DNA of 64,000 nt, taken from positions 1 to 64,000 of the forward strand of contig JALQPE010000495.1 in the NCBI GenBank assembly GCA_030407315.1. The letters are read 5' to 3'. The stretch is from Asparagopsis taxiformis (Eukaryota > Rhodophyta > Florideophyceae > Bonnemaisoniales > Bonnemaisoniaceae). The notes beneath the pieces were generated by a model. That model was given only the letters and a program-made list of their open reading frames with translations, was not told where the DNA came from and did not search any database. This document shows, piece by piece, positions 19,610-29,912 of this stretch (position 1 is its first letter; each line of letters begins with the position of its first letter). A program made the translations under genes and the position numbers.

Positions 19610-21525
19610 ACGATCACCTGAAATGGACGTCCGGTGGATGTCCAACTCAGATGCATTCCTGGCCGGCCCAGAAATTCTACAATTTCGGGCACAAAAAAAT
19701 ATTGCAAAAAACATCGATTTGGGCGGTCGATTGTGCCGTACGGCACACCCCCATCTCAAAAACATGTTCACATGTGCATGTTTTTGAGAATAGCCCAAAT
19801 TTTAATTCAAATCAGGGTGTCTAATTTGGCCACAACGGCCCCAGGCACCGGAACCGCCGCCCCGAGCGGGGTCATCACTGGCTTCTGTAAGCACTAACTG
19901 TAAGGCTAAATGGCGCCTAACGATGGGTCGATTCCAGGCTTCAAGCCTAAGTTATGCTAGGGTGACATCGTTTCCCCTGTTCCATCATGGTCCTGCCTTA
20001 CTCCTCCACGACAAACACTACTCACCCATCACGTTACTCGTATTCCGTGCACTTTGTATGAGTAGTGAACTCGCCTGCTTAGTTGCTGCAATGCGTGGAT
20101 GTAGGCAGCACACGACCAACCTGAAATGGACGTCCGGTGGATGTCCATCTCAGATGCACTGCTGGCCAGCCCAGAAATTCTACAATTTCGGGCACAAAAA
20201 ATCTTGCAAAAATCAACGATTTGGGCGGGTCGATTGTGCCGTACGGCACACCCCCATCTCAAAAACATGTTCACATGTGCATGTTTTTGAGAATAGCCCA
20301 AATTTTAATTCAAATCAGGGTGTCTAATTTGGCCACAACGGCCCCAGGCACCGGCCACCGGCCCCGATCGGGGCTATCACTGGCTTCTGTAAGCACCAAC
20401 TGTAAGGCTAAATGGCGTCTGACGAAGGGTCAATTTCAGGCTCAATACGCCAGGGACAGGTCTTGGTCCTTGTTCCATCATGGTCCCGCCCCGCTCTCTC
20501 ACGACCAACCTGAAATGGACGTCCGGTGGATGTCCAGCTCGATTGCATTGCTGGCCAGCCCAGAAATTCTAAAATTTCGGGCACAGAAAAATATTGCAAA
20601 AAACATCGATTTGGGCGGTCGATTGTGCCGTACGGCACACCCCCATCTCAAAAACATGTTCACATGTGCATGTTTTTGAGAATAGCCCAAATTTTAATTC
20701 AAATCAGGGTGTCTAATTTGGCCACAACGGCCCCAGGAACCGACCGCCGCCCCGAGCGGGGTCATCACTGGCTTCTGTAAGCACTAACTGTGAGGCTAAA
20801 TGGCGCCGAAAGATGGGTCGATTCCAGGCTTCAAGCCTAAGTTATGCTAGGTACGCATCTTCTTCCGTGTTTCATAATGGTCCCGCCTTACTCCCTCAAC
20901 ACAAACACTACTCACCTATCACGTTACTCATATTCCGTGTACTTTGTATTAGTAGTGAACCCGCTGGCTTAGTTTCTGCAATGCGTGGATGTAGGCAGCA
21001 CACGACCAACCTGAAATGGACGTCCGGTGGATGTCCAGCTCAGATGCACTGCTGGCCAGCCCAGAAATTCTAAAATTTCGGGCACAAAAAATCTTGCAAA
21101 AATCAACGATTTGGGCGGTCGATTGTGCCGTACGGCACACCCCCATCTCAAAAACATGTTCACATGTGCATGTTTTTGAGAATAGCCCAAATTTTAATTC
21201 AAATCAGGGTGTCTAATTTGGCCACAACGGCCCCAGGAACCGACCGCCGGCCCCGATCGGGGGCTATCACTGGCGTCTGTAAGCACCAACTGTAAGCCGG
21301 AGCCGGCTGCCGCCCCGATCGGGGCTATCACTGGCTTCTATTAGCACCAACTGTAAGCCAAAATCGCGTCTCACGAAGGGTCGATTTCAGGCTCAACACG
21401 TCAGGGAAAGGTCTTGGTCCTTGTTTCATCATGGTCCCGCCCCACCCTCTCGCGACCAACCTGAAATGGACGTCCGGTGGATGTCCAGCTCGATTGCATT
21501 GCTGGCCAGCCCAGAAATTCTAAAA
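19610..21525 (-). repeat. Hairpin satellite array, four monomers plus fragment
   Basis: Monomers with palindromes at 19732-19747, 20235-20250, 20624-20639 and 21124-21139. Spacings alternate 503, 389 and 500 bp, so short (388) and long (500) forms make a higher-order repeat. The fifth monomer stops at about 21525 before reaching its palindrome. The same orientation as 13970-15061. A GAGCGGGG / CCCCGATCGGGG stem lies in each unit. Confidence 0.93.
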
Positions 21526-21837
21526 TTTCCGAAAAATCAATTTGGTGGCCCAGCATCTCCTGTGCCGAAAATTCCCGCACTCAGTTCTGATATACGTCTA
21601 GACGTGTTTCCCACTTGTACGCATCAGGGAAGGCGTCACGGAAGGTTGACACTACGCTACTTGTGTACCGCGTCGTCTGAAATAGCGAGTAGTGTTTGTT
21701 GTATAGTTGTGGAGTATGCGTCTAGTGGTTTGTAAAGCTTGCAGAACGGGATAGGGATGTGGGTGGCCCTATTTTATGAATACATGAGTACCAATATTCA
21801 GGGTTGACAAAGCGGAAAGGCATAGGCTCATACATGT
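21526..21837. other. Right flank of the large element; no gene seen
   Basis: About 310 bp between the truncated satellite and a purine-rich block. A TAGTG word at 21722-21726 would suit the end of a CACTA-like element, but no matching CACTA was found near 2171-2766, so the right terminus remains undefined. Confidence 0.35.
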
Positions 21838-22830
21838 TTGAGATTGCATAGTAGAGAAAATATTTTCATCGAAATTTACATGGAGCTGATGGAGGTTTTA
21901 AGGATGAGGTATGAGAGGAAGAAAATTCTTCTGTGGTATGAGGATGTGTTCTGTGGGGGGATGGAATCTTGGGATGGTACAGGGGGAGGTGGAAATGTAC
22001 GGAGTGCGGGTTTAGAATGGATTGTGATTCGGAGAGGAGTGCCGACAAGCATATTATGGGGATTGGGGAGACGCTGCGGGGTGTTGGGGTAGTGAGGGCG
22101 GAGGAGGTGTTTAGGTGGGACCGTAGGAGGGTGCGGTTGAAGGCGCCGAGAGGAGGGGTTTTTAGGAAAGTGAGGAGAAAGAAGGGGAGGGGGTGGCGTC
22201 TGTTCTGGCTGTGGTGAGTGGGGATGTGATGGAGAAGAAGGGGGTTATTGTATTTGGGGAGGGAGGGGAGTGGGAGGAAGGGTGCGAAGTGGGGGGTTGA
22301 TATGTGTTTCAGAGCGGGGAGGTTTCTGGGGATACGGCGGGGGAGCCACCCCGCAGTGCGGGAGCGTGGGCCGGTGGTGGTGGTGTATACGGTATCGAAG
22401 ATGCGGATGGCGTGGGGGCATGGAGCAGCTGAGGGAGGGAGGGGTGGAGCAGGTCGGGTACGGGATGGGGAGTGAGAGGTTTTGGAAGAGTAAGCTGCAG
22501 GGGAAGTTTGTGTAGAGGGCGAAGGAGAGGGGTTGAGGGTAGAGGAGAGAGGGTACTGAAGAACAATACGTTTCAAAGGTGATGGGGGAGAGCATGGTCG
22601 AGGAGATAGGGGGTGTTTTGCCCTATTCTGAGGTAGTATGAGGACTGGTTATACGAAATCTGTACGGTAGAGCAGAAAAGTAGGTATGGAATGGAGGTGT
22701 GCACCGTGGAAGCGGGGATAGGTATCTGAAAATGCGTGCTAGAGTGGTATTGGGGGTGTTTGAGGTACAGTACGGGGGAGGTGAGCACCAACAGGAAGGG
22801 GGTGTGAGCGAGAGGATGAAAAAATTAAAG
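21838..22830. repeat. Purine-rich strand-asymmetric region
   Basis: About 1 kb where the plus strand is dominated by G and A and very poor in C, in long GGAGGGG-type runs. Frames open on both strands are Gly/Arg-rich on plus and Pro/Ser/His-rich on minus (for example 21866-22576), as expected from composition alone. A short frame at 21969-22217 has a WKCTECG start that might be a zinc-finger relic, but I would not call it a gene. Confidence 0.55.
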
Positions 22831-22869
22831 ACGAAATTGGAGTCGACCGACAAGGAAAAATAGAGTGGT

Positions 22870-23160
22870 CGCCGTGATGGATGCGGACATCCATGTCGAG
22901 CACGGCGGCAGAAATTTCTGGGGTCGAAATTTTTGAATTTCTGAACCGGCGCCCGTCCTAGGTGGACATAGACATGGCGGAAGTCCATCCCGAGGGGGAC
23001 ATCCGTGGTACTAGAAACAATGAATGTCGCCCTAGTAATACTAGACGTACTAGACCGCATGGACGTCCGGTTCTAGGCGGACATCCAAAAATACTGGAGA
23101 ACATGGACGTCCGCCTAGTAATACTAGGTGTACTAGAGGTTGTGGACGTCCGCGTCCATT
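22870..23160. repeat. Short interspersed repeats with GGACRTCC cores
   Basis: Several diverged units combine GGACATCC or GGACGTCC with CTAGTAATACTAG. They resemble the blocks at 29925-30130 and share the GACATCC word with the 1-429 satellite. They interrupt a copia gag fragment. Confidence 0.6.
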
Positions 23161-23356
23161 TCCGAGAACACAGACGTTTATCCTTCCGTAGCCATTTCGA
23201 AGCTCTTCTGGGTCTGTAGGGCGAGGAGGACAGTTCCGAGTCAATCATTTCGTCTACCTCTCGATGACCGAGGATGAGTTCCATCTTTTGTTTCCATGAA
23301 TGGAAGTTGGAGTAGTCCAGCTTCTCTATTCGGATCCCAGATGTATTGCTCTCCAT
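23161..23356 (-). pseudogene. copia gag N-terminal fragment
   Basis: Starting with an ATG at 23354-23356, the minus strand encodes about 60 residues including KLDYSNFHSWKQKMELIL, which matches the start of copia-type gag (the 'NYxxWxxxMxxxL' pattern). The frame then runs into the GGACRTCC repeats and loses similarity. No protease, integrase or reverse transcriptase follows, so this is a truncated relic. Confidence 0.6.
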
Positions 23357-23539
23357 CGCTCTTTAATATATTTTATCTGTTCGACCTTTCCCAAGTAGAC
23401 GACTGATAGTCGTCGAGGACCAAGCTGGGGTCTATAGGATAGAAACTTCTAGCTAAGAGCGAAGAAAGAAGGAGAACAAGTGAACAAGGTTTATGGATGC
23501 GAAATCAGCTAGATTCCTAGAGTATAGAAACGAAATTAT

Positions 23540-23961
23540 CTAATCGGAAGTGGAGGAAGAAGCTTTAGAAGCTTTGGAGATTTTGAGTGCCTTCTCAATT
23601 CCTAGATGGCGACGGCCGCGGAGGTGGTTGTCGAATTCACTTTTCGTGCGGACGATGACTCCACACGGTCGGCAAACCTTTAGACCTCCTTCTTTAAGAC
23701 GTTCGACTGTCTTTTTATGTCTTGCGCCGTTGTAATGAGCGACCCTCGACTCGGCAGAATTGAGATAAACGTTGCAATCTTTGCACCTAGAGCGATTCGC
23801 GTCCTTGTGCGCAGCGTACTTCGTCTTGTTATCTCTCCTCTCGGCAATGCTATAAGCCTTCCGGAAGACGCGATCGCGGAGAGATTCTCCTTCCCGGCGA
23901 AGCCTTGGACGAGGTTCTTCAAGTCGTGGCTGAACACGATCTTCTTCGTCACTGCTAGACA
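23540..23961 (-). CDS. Double U1-type C2H2 zinc-finger protein (partial, 5' exon unresolved)
   Basis: About 139 codons ending at 23540. Two fingers of the U1/matrin type: CKDCNVYLNSAESRVAHYNG followed by ARH, and CRPCGVIVRTKSEFDNHLRG followed by RRH. Each has C-x2-C and H-x5-H spacing, typical of proteins that bind double-stranded RNA or snRNP components. The frame has no ATG; at its 5' end is a strong splice acceptor (pyrimidine tract then CTGCAG at 23962-23967), so translation probably starts in an upstream exon that I could not place between 23968 and 24230. The C-terminus is Lys/Ser-rich. Role is inferred from the finger type only. Confidence 0.6.
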
Positions 23962-24234
23962 CTGCAGGAGAAGTAAAGGCGAAAGGTTAGGAGTTATACC
24001 GATCTTACTAAGGTCTAAACCTTGAAAATGACCGAAAGATGAAAGGTATTAACGTACTTTTGATAGAGTTGATGAGACGAAAACCAATGTATTTTAGTTG
24101 ATGTGTAGTGAAGGCTATAATGCTATACCGATCAGGACAAGGTTGCTGACTTACAAGAGCAGAACCGAGTTGAGAAAGGTTTAGACGAGCCAAGATAGAA
24201 GCAGCCGGTAGATCCAATAGGTTGGGCAAAAACA

Positions 24235-24312
24235 GCCCAGTTGCTCAGTCGTTAATACTGTGCAGACCAAGAATTATTGGTCGTGCGTTCGAGTCCCCAA
24301 CGGAACGCCGTA
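24235..24312 (+). repeat. tRNA-derived relic with A- and B-box-like words
   Basis: TTGCTCAGTCGTTAATAC resembles an RNA polymerase III A box, and GCGTTCGAGTCC resembles a B box. A possible anticodon hairpin GACCA/TGGTC lies between, and a T-run follows at ~24316. The loop is eight bases, not seven, and the T-stem does not pair, so this is more likely a SINE head or tRNA pseudogene than a working tRNA. Confidence 0.35.
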
Positions 24313-24469
24313 TTACTTTTTTCTTTGAGTTGCCTCAAGTGTCTTGAGATATTCCAAGTATGTCGCAAACTGCCAGGATGTCACCTGTAGTGATGACACA
24401 GTGTCAATGTGACAGTTATAGTTGACAATTGATGTCAAGATGACAGAAAAGTTTTGTCCGGAGTGCGCC

Positions 24470-24690
24470 GAGCGGAGCGAGGCGTACAGGCGCCGGGGAG
24501 CGAGGCGTACAGGCGCCGGGGAGCGAGGCGTACAGGCGCCGGGGAGCGAGGCGTACAGGCGCCGGGGAGCGAGGCGTACAGGCGCCGGGGAGCGAGGCGT
24601 ACAGGCGCCGGGGAGCGAGGCGTACAGGCGCCGGGGAGCGAGGCGGAGTGGCCGCCGGGGAGCGAGGCGGAGTGCAACGCGCAGAAAGAA
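24470..24690. repeat. 23-bp minisatellite, about eight copies
   Basis: Tandem copies of GAGCGAGGCGTACAGGCGCC plus GGG; the last two units are variants with GGAGTGGCCGCC. Because 23 is not a multiple of three and the unit has no stop in any frame, every frame on both strands stays open, which produces several spurious long open frames. Confidence 0.9.
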
Positions 24691-25377
24691 ACGAGTAAGA
24701 ACGCGCGGGAAGAATGGGCAATACGAGCGAGCGAGCGAGAGGAGAAGCACGCAACGAGCGGAGAGCGTGGGTACCGAGTAACGCAAAATGAACGAGGAGC
24801 GAGGGCTGCTGGAAATATATGTTCGCGCGCGCCGGCGAAATTACTCACCACTGCGCCAAAATAAAATTGAAACGACCACGAAAGCGTGCTGGGCCCATAA
24901 CCTGTGAGAATCAAAATGGTCGCTTACCAGTGTTTACTAAAAATTGCGAGCTCACCAGATTATTTCTACTACTGGCGAGATGCGCCAACGGTGAGTCGGA
25001 CAGCCTGTTCTTGGTTTGTCCAGACAGTCTGTCGTTGCCATCACCACCTGCCAATCTGGTACACGTGTGATTTCTATCATGCCATCGCCACGTGTACATA
25101 TATCATAACATTTTTCCAAGTGCCAGGACCTCAACTCGTCCTAGCATTTCTAATTACTAATTTGAATTATGACAAACAAATTAAAACTTCTGAGGCTAGT
25201 TACTCCGTAATGGAGTGTCGTAAGAGCCCCGGAGAAGTTGCTACCCGACTAATTCGGTGACGCTGAATACAATGAGATAGGTTTCAGAGCGCTCAGAGCA
25301 CTCCTTCATAGAGAAATCGAGAGTCAAAGTTTTCTCACGGAATTAGGCCTTCGAGGCCTATTCGCAGTGATTCAACA
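24691..25377. other. Intergenic, no gene seen
   Basis: About 690 bp without a convincing frame or a repeat shared with the rest of the window. Confidence 0.35.
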
Positions 25378-26217
25378 TTGCACGTGGCAAACTTCTCCTG
25401 TCTCTGCCGGAGTGAGAATTCGGTTGGAAAAGTGCATGCTTTCTCAAAATTCAGATACTTCAGGTTTCACCGATCCCAAGGTACAGGAAAAAGTTATGAC
25501 TTCTACAGAACTGCATGCGATGTTAAGATATTTTGTGAAGACAACTGGAAGCCTCTCCCAGTTCTCACTCCGGGGCTGAATGGTTTCCTGGTTAAGCCTC
25601 CTGAACTGAAACGAACACCGAGTAATATCATACGTTCTCCTCCAGATCAACATGAGTTCCTGCTCCGTTTTCGTTCGGAAGAGAGCAGGGTCAATAACAA
25701 TTCTAAAATGGATCAGCTACATGAGCTTCTACGACAGGTTTATGAGGAAAGGGAAGATTCTTTTCATTGGAACCTCACCGAATGTTTCGAGATGAATGGC
25801 ATGTATCGAAAAGGGAATCGGAACGTCGTCCCGATGGAGGAGGAACTCATGTCGACTGCAGATTGCATACCACTATCAGACTTGCCCTACTCGGTGAATC
25901 GCTTCGTGGCTGTAAATGGAGAAGACTGTACTACTGAGATGCCGTTCTGGCTAGGACAAATTATGAGTTGTAAGAAAAACAACGAAGGGGTTATTTGTCA
26001 GCTGTGTGTTCGGTGGTACGAGGTCTACGATGGAAGAGACGCATGGTCAGGTAAGTATAGGCCTGCCATGCTTCGCAAGGGGAGAACAACAGTGGCTTGG
26101 AAGGGGCATATTTCGGTTGACACCGTCATTGCAGAGTTCCCTTCACTAACAAACAAGATGATAAGAGTTGGGGTAGAGGAAGAGATCAGGTCAGGCCTGG
26201 CGTCTATTCCGAAGTAA
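25378..26217 (+). CDS. Unrecognised protein with SH3/BAH-like C-terminal region
   Basis: An open frame of 280 codons; the first ATG in a good context (AAAATGG) is at 25708, giving a 169-residue protein. The upstream frame still reads like protein (for example SPPDQHEFLLRFRSEES), so a 5' exon is possible. The segment PFWLGQIMSCKKNNEGVICQ, followed by VRWYEVYDGRDAW, resembles the barrel-like C-terminal regions of BAH or Tudor-type modules, and loosely the C-terminus of the transposase at 2767-5805. No catalytic motif is visible. The stop lies 92 bp from the convergent gene's stop. It may be the tail of a transposon protein; I cannot assign it. Confidence 0.45.
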   Translation: MHVANFSCLCRSENSVGKVHAFSKFRYFRFHRSQGTGKSYDFYRTACDVKIFCEDNWKPLPVLTPGLNGFLVKPPELKRTPSNIIRSPPDQHEFLLRFRSEESRVNNNSKMDQLHELLRQVYEEREDSFHWNLTECFEMNGMYRKGNRNVVPMEEELMSTADCIPLSDLPYSVNRFVAVNGEDCTTEMPFWLGQIMSCKKNNEGVICQLCVRWYEVYDGRDAWSGKYRPAMLRKGRTTVAWKGHISVDTVIAEFPSLTNKMIRVGVEEEIRSGLASIPK

Positions 26218-26309
26218 AAACGCCTCGTCTTCGACGACACGAGTAGTTCAATCAACTTTGTTATCCTATTCAATCAATATGAAAAAACATCTCTCATGTT
26301 CAATCAACT

Positions 26310-28106
26310 TCAGAAAGTTGGATTCTGGTTTGGAAAGTACGTTCTGTTCATAGCGAAATCAGTGTTCCTCTCCAACTCGAGGTACGACCGGAGTCTATTC
26401 AACCGCCATGCGGGCGCCTCGCGAAGAGCGGAATGGTGGAAGTACACCAGCGACGGAGGGTCGGCGATAGGCAAACACAGCGGCGGAGATAACTGCCCTT
26501 CCCAAATGGGATCATCCCATAACGGGTCCAACGCTTCCCTCGATACCCTCATGGGTCTAGTGACCGGCTCAACAGAGCTACCATTACGGTGCGCGAATAC
26601 GCGATAGTCATTCGCCGTCACTTGACGCCCCATCATTCGGGAAGTCACCCTAGCGTGAAGTCGCATATGATGCTCATAGTTACCCGTGTCGAGACGAGGG
26701 GGATACGCGAACCAGCGAGACCGGATCATCGGCAAGTCCTCTACAGTACCTTGGTACGATTCCTCTTGGAACAAACGGCGGTTCATACGTTCAACGAAAA
26801 GAGCATCCCCGGGATGAAGGAGGAAAGTCCTGTCGCTACAAAGCGTATGAGGGACACGGAAGTGACGCATCGGGCGACTCGAAGGGAGACGGGCATACGC
26901 CGACCAACATTCATTTTGCACTTGGTGGCTTTGACCCCGGAGGGAACTCATCAGGAGCATGTCGCGACGTAATTCGCTTCGCGGACGGTCGGTAAAATCC
27001 CTACGAGGGAGTCGCGCGAACGGGTAGTGTTCCCAGGGAGCGGCCAGCTCACGCCTAAACGGCAACGCTTGCGAATCAAACACCATGAGCTCGTCAGCAT
27101 TAGCTGGATAAAATTCCCCTGTGAAACGCCAATTGGCAGTTGGCTTCGGCGCCCGAGGAGGGGTATCCTGCGATGGGACAGCCGGTGCTGGCGCGGACGC
27201 AACAGCGTAAGGATCAACTAGGGCGGTACCCGACGGCCTCACGCCTGCAGATGCATTAACGGGAATAGAACCAGCCCCACTCCGGGTAACTCTGCCAGAA
27301 GCGGCGTACGGGTCTACAGCCGACTCGGCAAGCTGAGCATTAGCTCTTTCGGCTTCTGCCCTTTCGGCTTCCGCACGAGCGGCTTCGCGACGCAACTCTT
27401 CTTCCCTACGCTTACGAGCGTCCGCCAGAATCTGCTGATTACGGCGACCATAGTCCTCGTAAGGATTCGCAGAAGCGTCACGACCAGAAGAGGTACGAGC
27501 CGCAGGAGCGGAAGGACGAGCCACAGATGGCCTGGAATCTGGCGAAGGCCTAACATCCGACTGCCTCGATGGCTTAGGCATAGCGCCCCCTTCAGCAAGG
27601 ACTTCGATTACCTCTTCGGCAGCGGCCGAAAATGCTCCTTTTGGAGACGGCCCGGTGGCCTTAACAGGTTCGCCTTCACACGATGGCGGATCGGCCGATG
27701 ACGGCTTGGCAGTAGCCACGGGTGTGGACGGCTGCGGGGAAGCAGGGGATTCGGTCGGACCGATATTGCCACCTTGTGCACTTGCCCTAGCGGGAGGAAC
27801 CGACTTCTCGGAGCGCGAAGGAGTCCCGACGACCTTGCCAGAAGGCGATGCTGCTTCAGCTGAAGCCTTGGCGGCAGTCGAACGAGTTCGCGTCTGCGGT
27901 GGAGCCGCGGAGGCGATCGGCGCACTAGTCGCAGGAGTCGAAGAGGACTTAGCCGGCGTTGGCGTGACCCCAGTGCGGGAAGATGATGCCTGGTGACGAG
28001 TAGTCGGGCGGCGAACGCTTGAACGCGTGGTTGGACGGTTGGGCGAGCCCATGTCTTCCCCTTCCTCCTCTGAGGACTCGAATTGAATCGGAGGACGAGG
28101 GGTCAT
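26310..28106 (-). CDS. Unrecognised Pro/Ser/Ala-rich protein with charged coil
   Basis: A 598-residue frame from the ATG at 28104-28106; the frame extends further upstream without another ATG. Residues 1-230 are disordered and rich in Pro, Ser, Thr and Ala with acidic EESSEEEGED-like starts. Around 240-290 is a highly charged helix (RKRREEELRREAARAEAE). The last ~220 residues look folded, with many Arg, Trp and Tyr (FRVPHTLCSDRTFLLHPGDA, then RSRWFAYPPR). Disordered head, coil and folded C-terminus would suit a structural or gag-like protein, but there is no zinc knuckle and no pol frame follows. I do not recognise the family. Confidence 0.5.
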   Translation of the reverse strand: MTPRPPIQFESSEEEGEDMGSPNRPTTRSSVRRPTTRHQASSSRTGVTPTPAKSSSTPATSAPIASAAPPQTRTRSTAAKASAEAASPSGKVVGTPSRSEKSVPPARASAQGGNIGPTESPASPQPSTPVATAKPSSADPPSCEGEPVKATGPSPKGAFSAAAEEVIEVLAEGGAMPKPSRQSDVRPSPDSRPSVARPSAPAARTSSGRDASANPYEDYGRRNQQILADARKRREEELRREAARAEAERAEAERANAQLAESAVDPYAASGRVTRSGAGSIPVNASAGVRPSGTALVDPYAVASAPAPAVPSQDTPPRAPKPTANWRFTGEFYPANADELMVFDSQALPFRRELAAPWEHYPFARLPRRDFTDRPRSELRRDMLLMSSLRGQSHQVQNECWSAYARLPSSRPMRHFRVPHTLCSDRTFLLHPGDALFVERMNRRLFQEESYQGTVEDLPMIRSRWFAYPPRLDTGNYEHHMRLHARVTSRMMGRQVTANDYRVFAHRNGSSVEPVTRPMRVSREALDPLWDDPIWEGQLSPPLCLPIADPPSLVYFHHSALREAPAWRLNRLRSYLELERNTDFAMNRTYFPNQNPTF

Positions 28107-28766
28107 CTTAAAGCCAGTAGAGGCGACAGAGGATGCTGCGGAAACCCTTAGCGGGATGAGTGAACAGCTTATTGGCTTAAATCTCCAAAAGGGAGCTGTG
28201 GTACGCAACCCTGGATGGAATTCGCAAGGCGATTAGCCGGGATGACGAATTCAAAGCCTCGAGTTGGCACCGCTCACGCGATCGCGCGGTAAATTATCGT
28301 GCAGATGGATGCAAAAACCCTTTGAGGGATGACGGAAAGGACACGAATTTTCGTACACTGTGGACACCGAAGGGGTGAGTACGCTCTTTCGCGTGGGATC
28401 GATAAGAAACCTACAACAGGTGTTGATTCCGATGGGAAACGGTCGGTGGACTTCTGGAAGAGTCGGATGGACTAAACGAAATTATCGAACACGCGCCGGG
28501 CGCGGGAAAATCTGAATGCAGAAAATGCAACGGCTATAGCCCAAAAATTGTAATTTTTCTAATTTTGTCGGGACAACAAACCTCTCAGGAGGGGGCCATG
28601 TCATACCGCCTGGCGGTCCTCTCAACCAGAGTCGTGTCGCTTCCCTATTGGGTGCCCACTTAAGGGATGTGCCAATCACAAGGCACCAGCCAACTGGGCG
28701 TGTTCCTGTAATTTGGACAAGCGCAAGGCTGTAAACACCCTATTCGGGCCTATCGGCCCCGGCCAA
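28107..28766. other. Intergenic, no gene seen
   Basis: GC-mixed sequence upstream of the Pro/Ser-rich gene. TGTCGGGACAACAAACC near 28566 resembles the start of a long terminal repeat, but I found no partner copy. Nothing else is recognisable. Confidence 0.3.
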
Positions 28767-29283
28767 GACCCCACAAGGGACAAATTTCTAACTTAAGCTA
28801 ACCAGCTGTACATTACAATGTAAGCCTAACTGGCAATAACCTCGCGGGTAGGCGAGTGCCGTTAACTGGGCTCTGGTTGGTCAATAACTGGATATTTATT
28901 CCTAACCACTAACCCTAGCTTACAGTAGACTTAGTATAAATATGCCACTGGAATAGCCAGTAGGCACGGTTTCTAGAGTAACGTAAACTCAAGTGGAATT
29001 ACGACCCACAGGAACAGTGTTCGCATACCTATTGTTCAACCCCTCTCCGGGAAAACCTTAGGGTTAGCCAACAGCTCGACGGATTACGTCATCTTGCTCC
29101 ATTAATACGCACCTCGCGTGAGCGCTATAATCGCACAAATCCCTCCGGGTAGCGATGCCTTCTCTCTTACGAGATTACCCGCCGGGTACCTATACGGTTC
29201 ATCTGCTCTACCGCTTCCTCTACCGAGGCTCGGGACACCTGTCGGGTGGTTTGCCGCTCTAGCGGATTTTCTACCTGCTACAG
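28767..29283 (+). repeat. Inverted-repeat arm, left (partner 31813-32333)
   Basis: The arm starts GACCCCACAAGGGACAAATTT and matches the reverse complement of 31813-32333 over about 520 bp, with clear blocks such as GGATATTTATTCCTAAC, AACGTAAACTCA and GAGGCTCGGGACACCTGT. Identity is moderate with many indels, so the pair is old. It may be the ends of an element or two opposed copies of one repeat. Confidence 0.75.
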
Positions 29284-29284
29284 T

Positions 29285-29912
29285 GGTAAGCGTTGCTTTT
29301 GAATCTGACTGTTGGGGTTGATGTTTTGTATGTGATGCAGGAGTGGTGAAACAGGAACGGCAGGACTCCAGGAGAGTGAAGAAGGGATCTAGGAAGATGG
29401 GGAATGAAGCTGTGAGGTGTTTCTGGTATGTGTATATTTTCGGGCATACGATAGAAGTGAGAGTGGGTTTCAAGTCGTGTAAGAGTTTGCTGACCATGTT
29501 CGTGTTTGATGTCTTGATGATTTAATGGGCTGGGGTGGTGTCGAGGAAAGCGGGGATGGTATTGGGAAGGAGCGGATTTTTTGTAATCTAGGTCGTGAGG
29601 GTTCTTGAAGTATGTGCGAATGGTGGTGCATGGCGTTCGGATGGTAGGGAGAACGCGATAGTGAGGGAGATGGGTGATCGACGATATGCTGACAGGTATT
29701 TTGTATTCTGGCTGGATACGTATTTCCTATTCTAACCGGGTATTTATTTCCTATTCTGACCAGATATGTATTTCCTATTCTAGAGAGACGTATTGTATAC
29801 CAGCAGTTTCGTAAATGACAGAATAAAATGCGGTCCGATATGGGCCCTGAATTTGCCATCCGCTGTAATTTCTTCCCTCCCGGCTTTCGCTGATATATTG
29901 TATACTGGATGT
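29285..29912. repeat. Dispersed repeat, inverted copy of 430-1150
   Basis: Reverse-oriented relative of 430-1150, recognised by blocks corresponding to the AC-rich segment and the GAATAGGAAATA tandem units (29700-29785). It starts right at the inner edge of the left arm at 28767-29283. Confidence 0.8.

Noticed and set aside
8420..21216. Recurring 60-180 codon frames (MGYSQKHAHVNMFLRWG and mirror frames) in many places
   Set aside because: They are the hairpin satellite read through on both strands; monomers differ by indels and no frame is preserved throughout.
21722..21726. TAGTG as the right CACTA-type terminus of the large element
   Set aside because: No CACTA partner or target duplication could be found near the left side; a 5-base word alone is not evidence.
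21866..22576. 236-codon Pro/Ser/His-rich minus-strand frame
   Set aside because: Composition follows from the purine/pyrimidine asymmetry; no domain and no comparable codon structure.
24235..24312. Functional tRNA
   Set aside because: Eight-base anticodon loop and unpaired T-stem; kept only as a tRNA-derived relic.
24313..24914. Arg/Gly/Pro-rich frames of 110-160 codons on both strands
   Set aside because: They are produced by the 23-bp minisatellite that lacks stops in any frame.
430..29912. 430-1150 and 29285-29912 as terminal inverted repeats of one 29-kb element
   Set aside because: The copies are diverged, lack matching target duplications, and one is nested beside another inverted-repeat arm; more likely independent dispersed copies.
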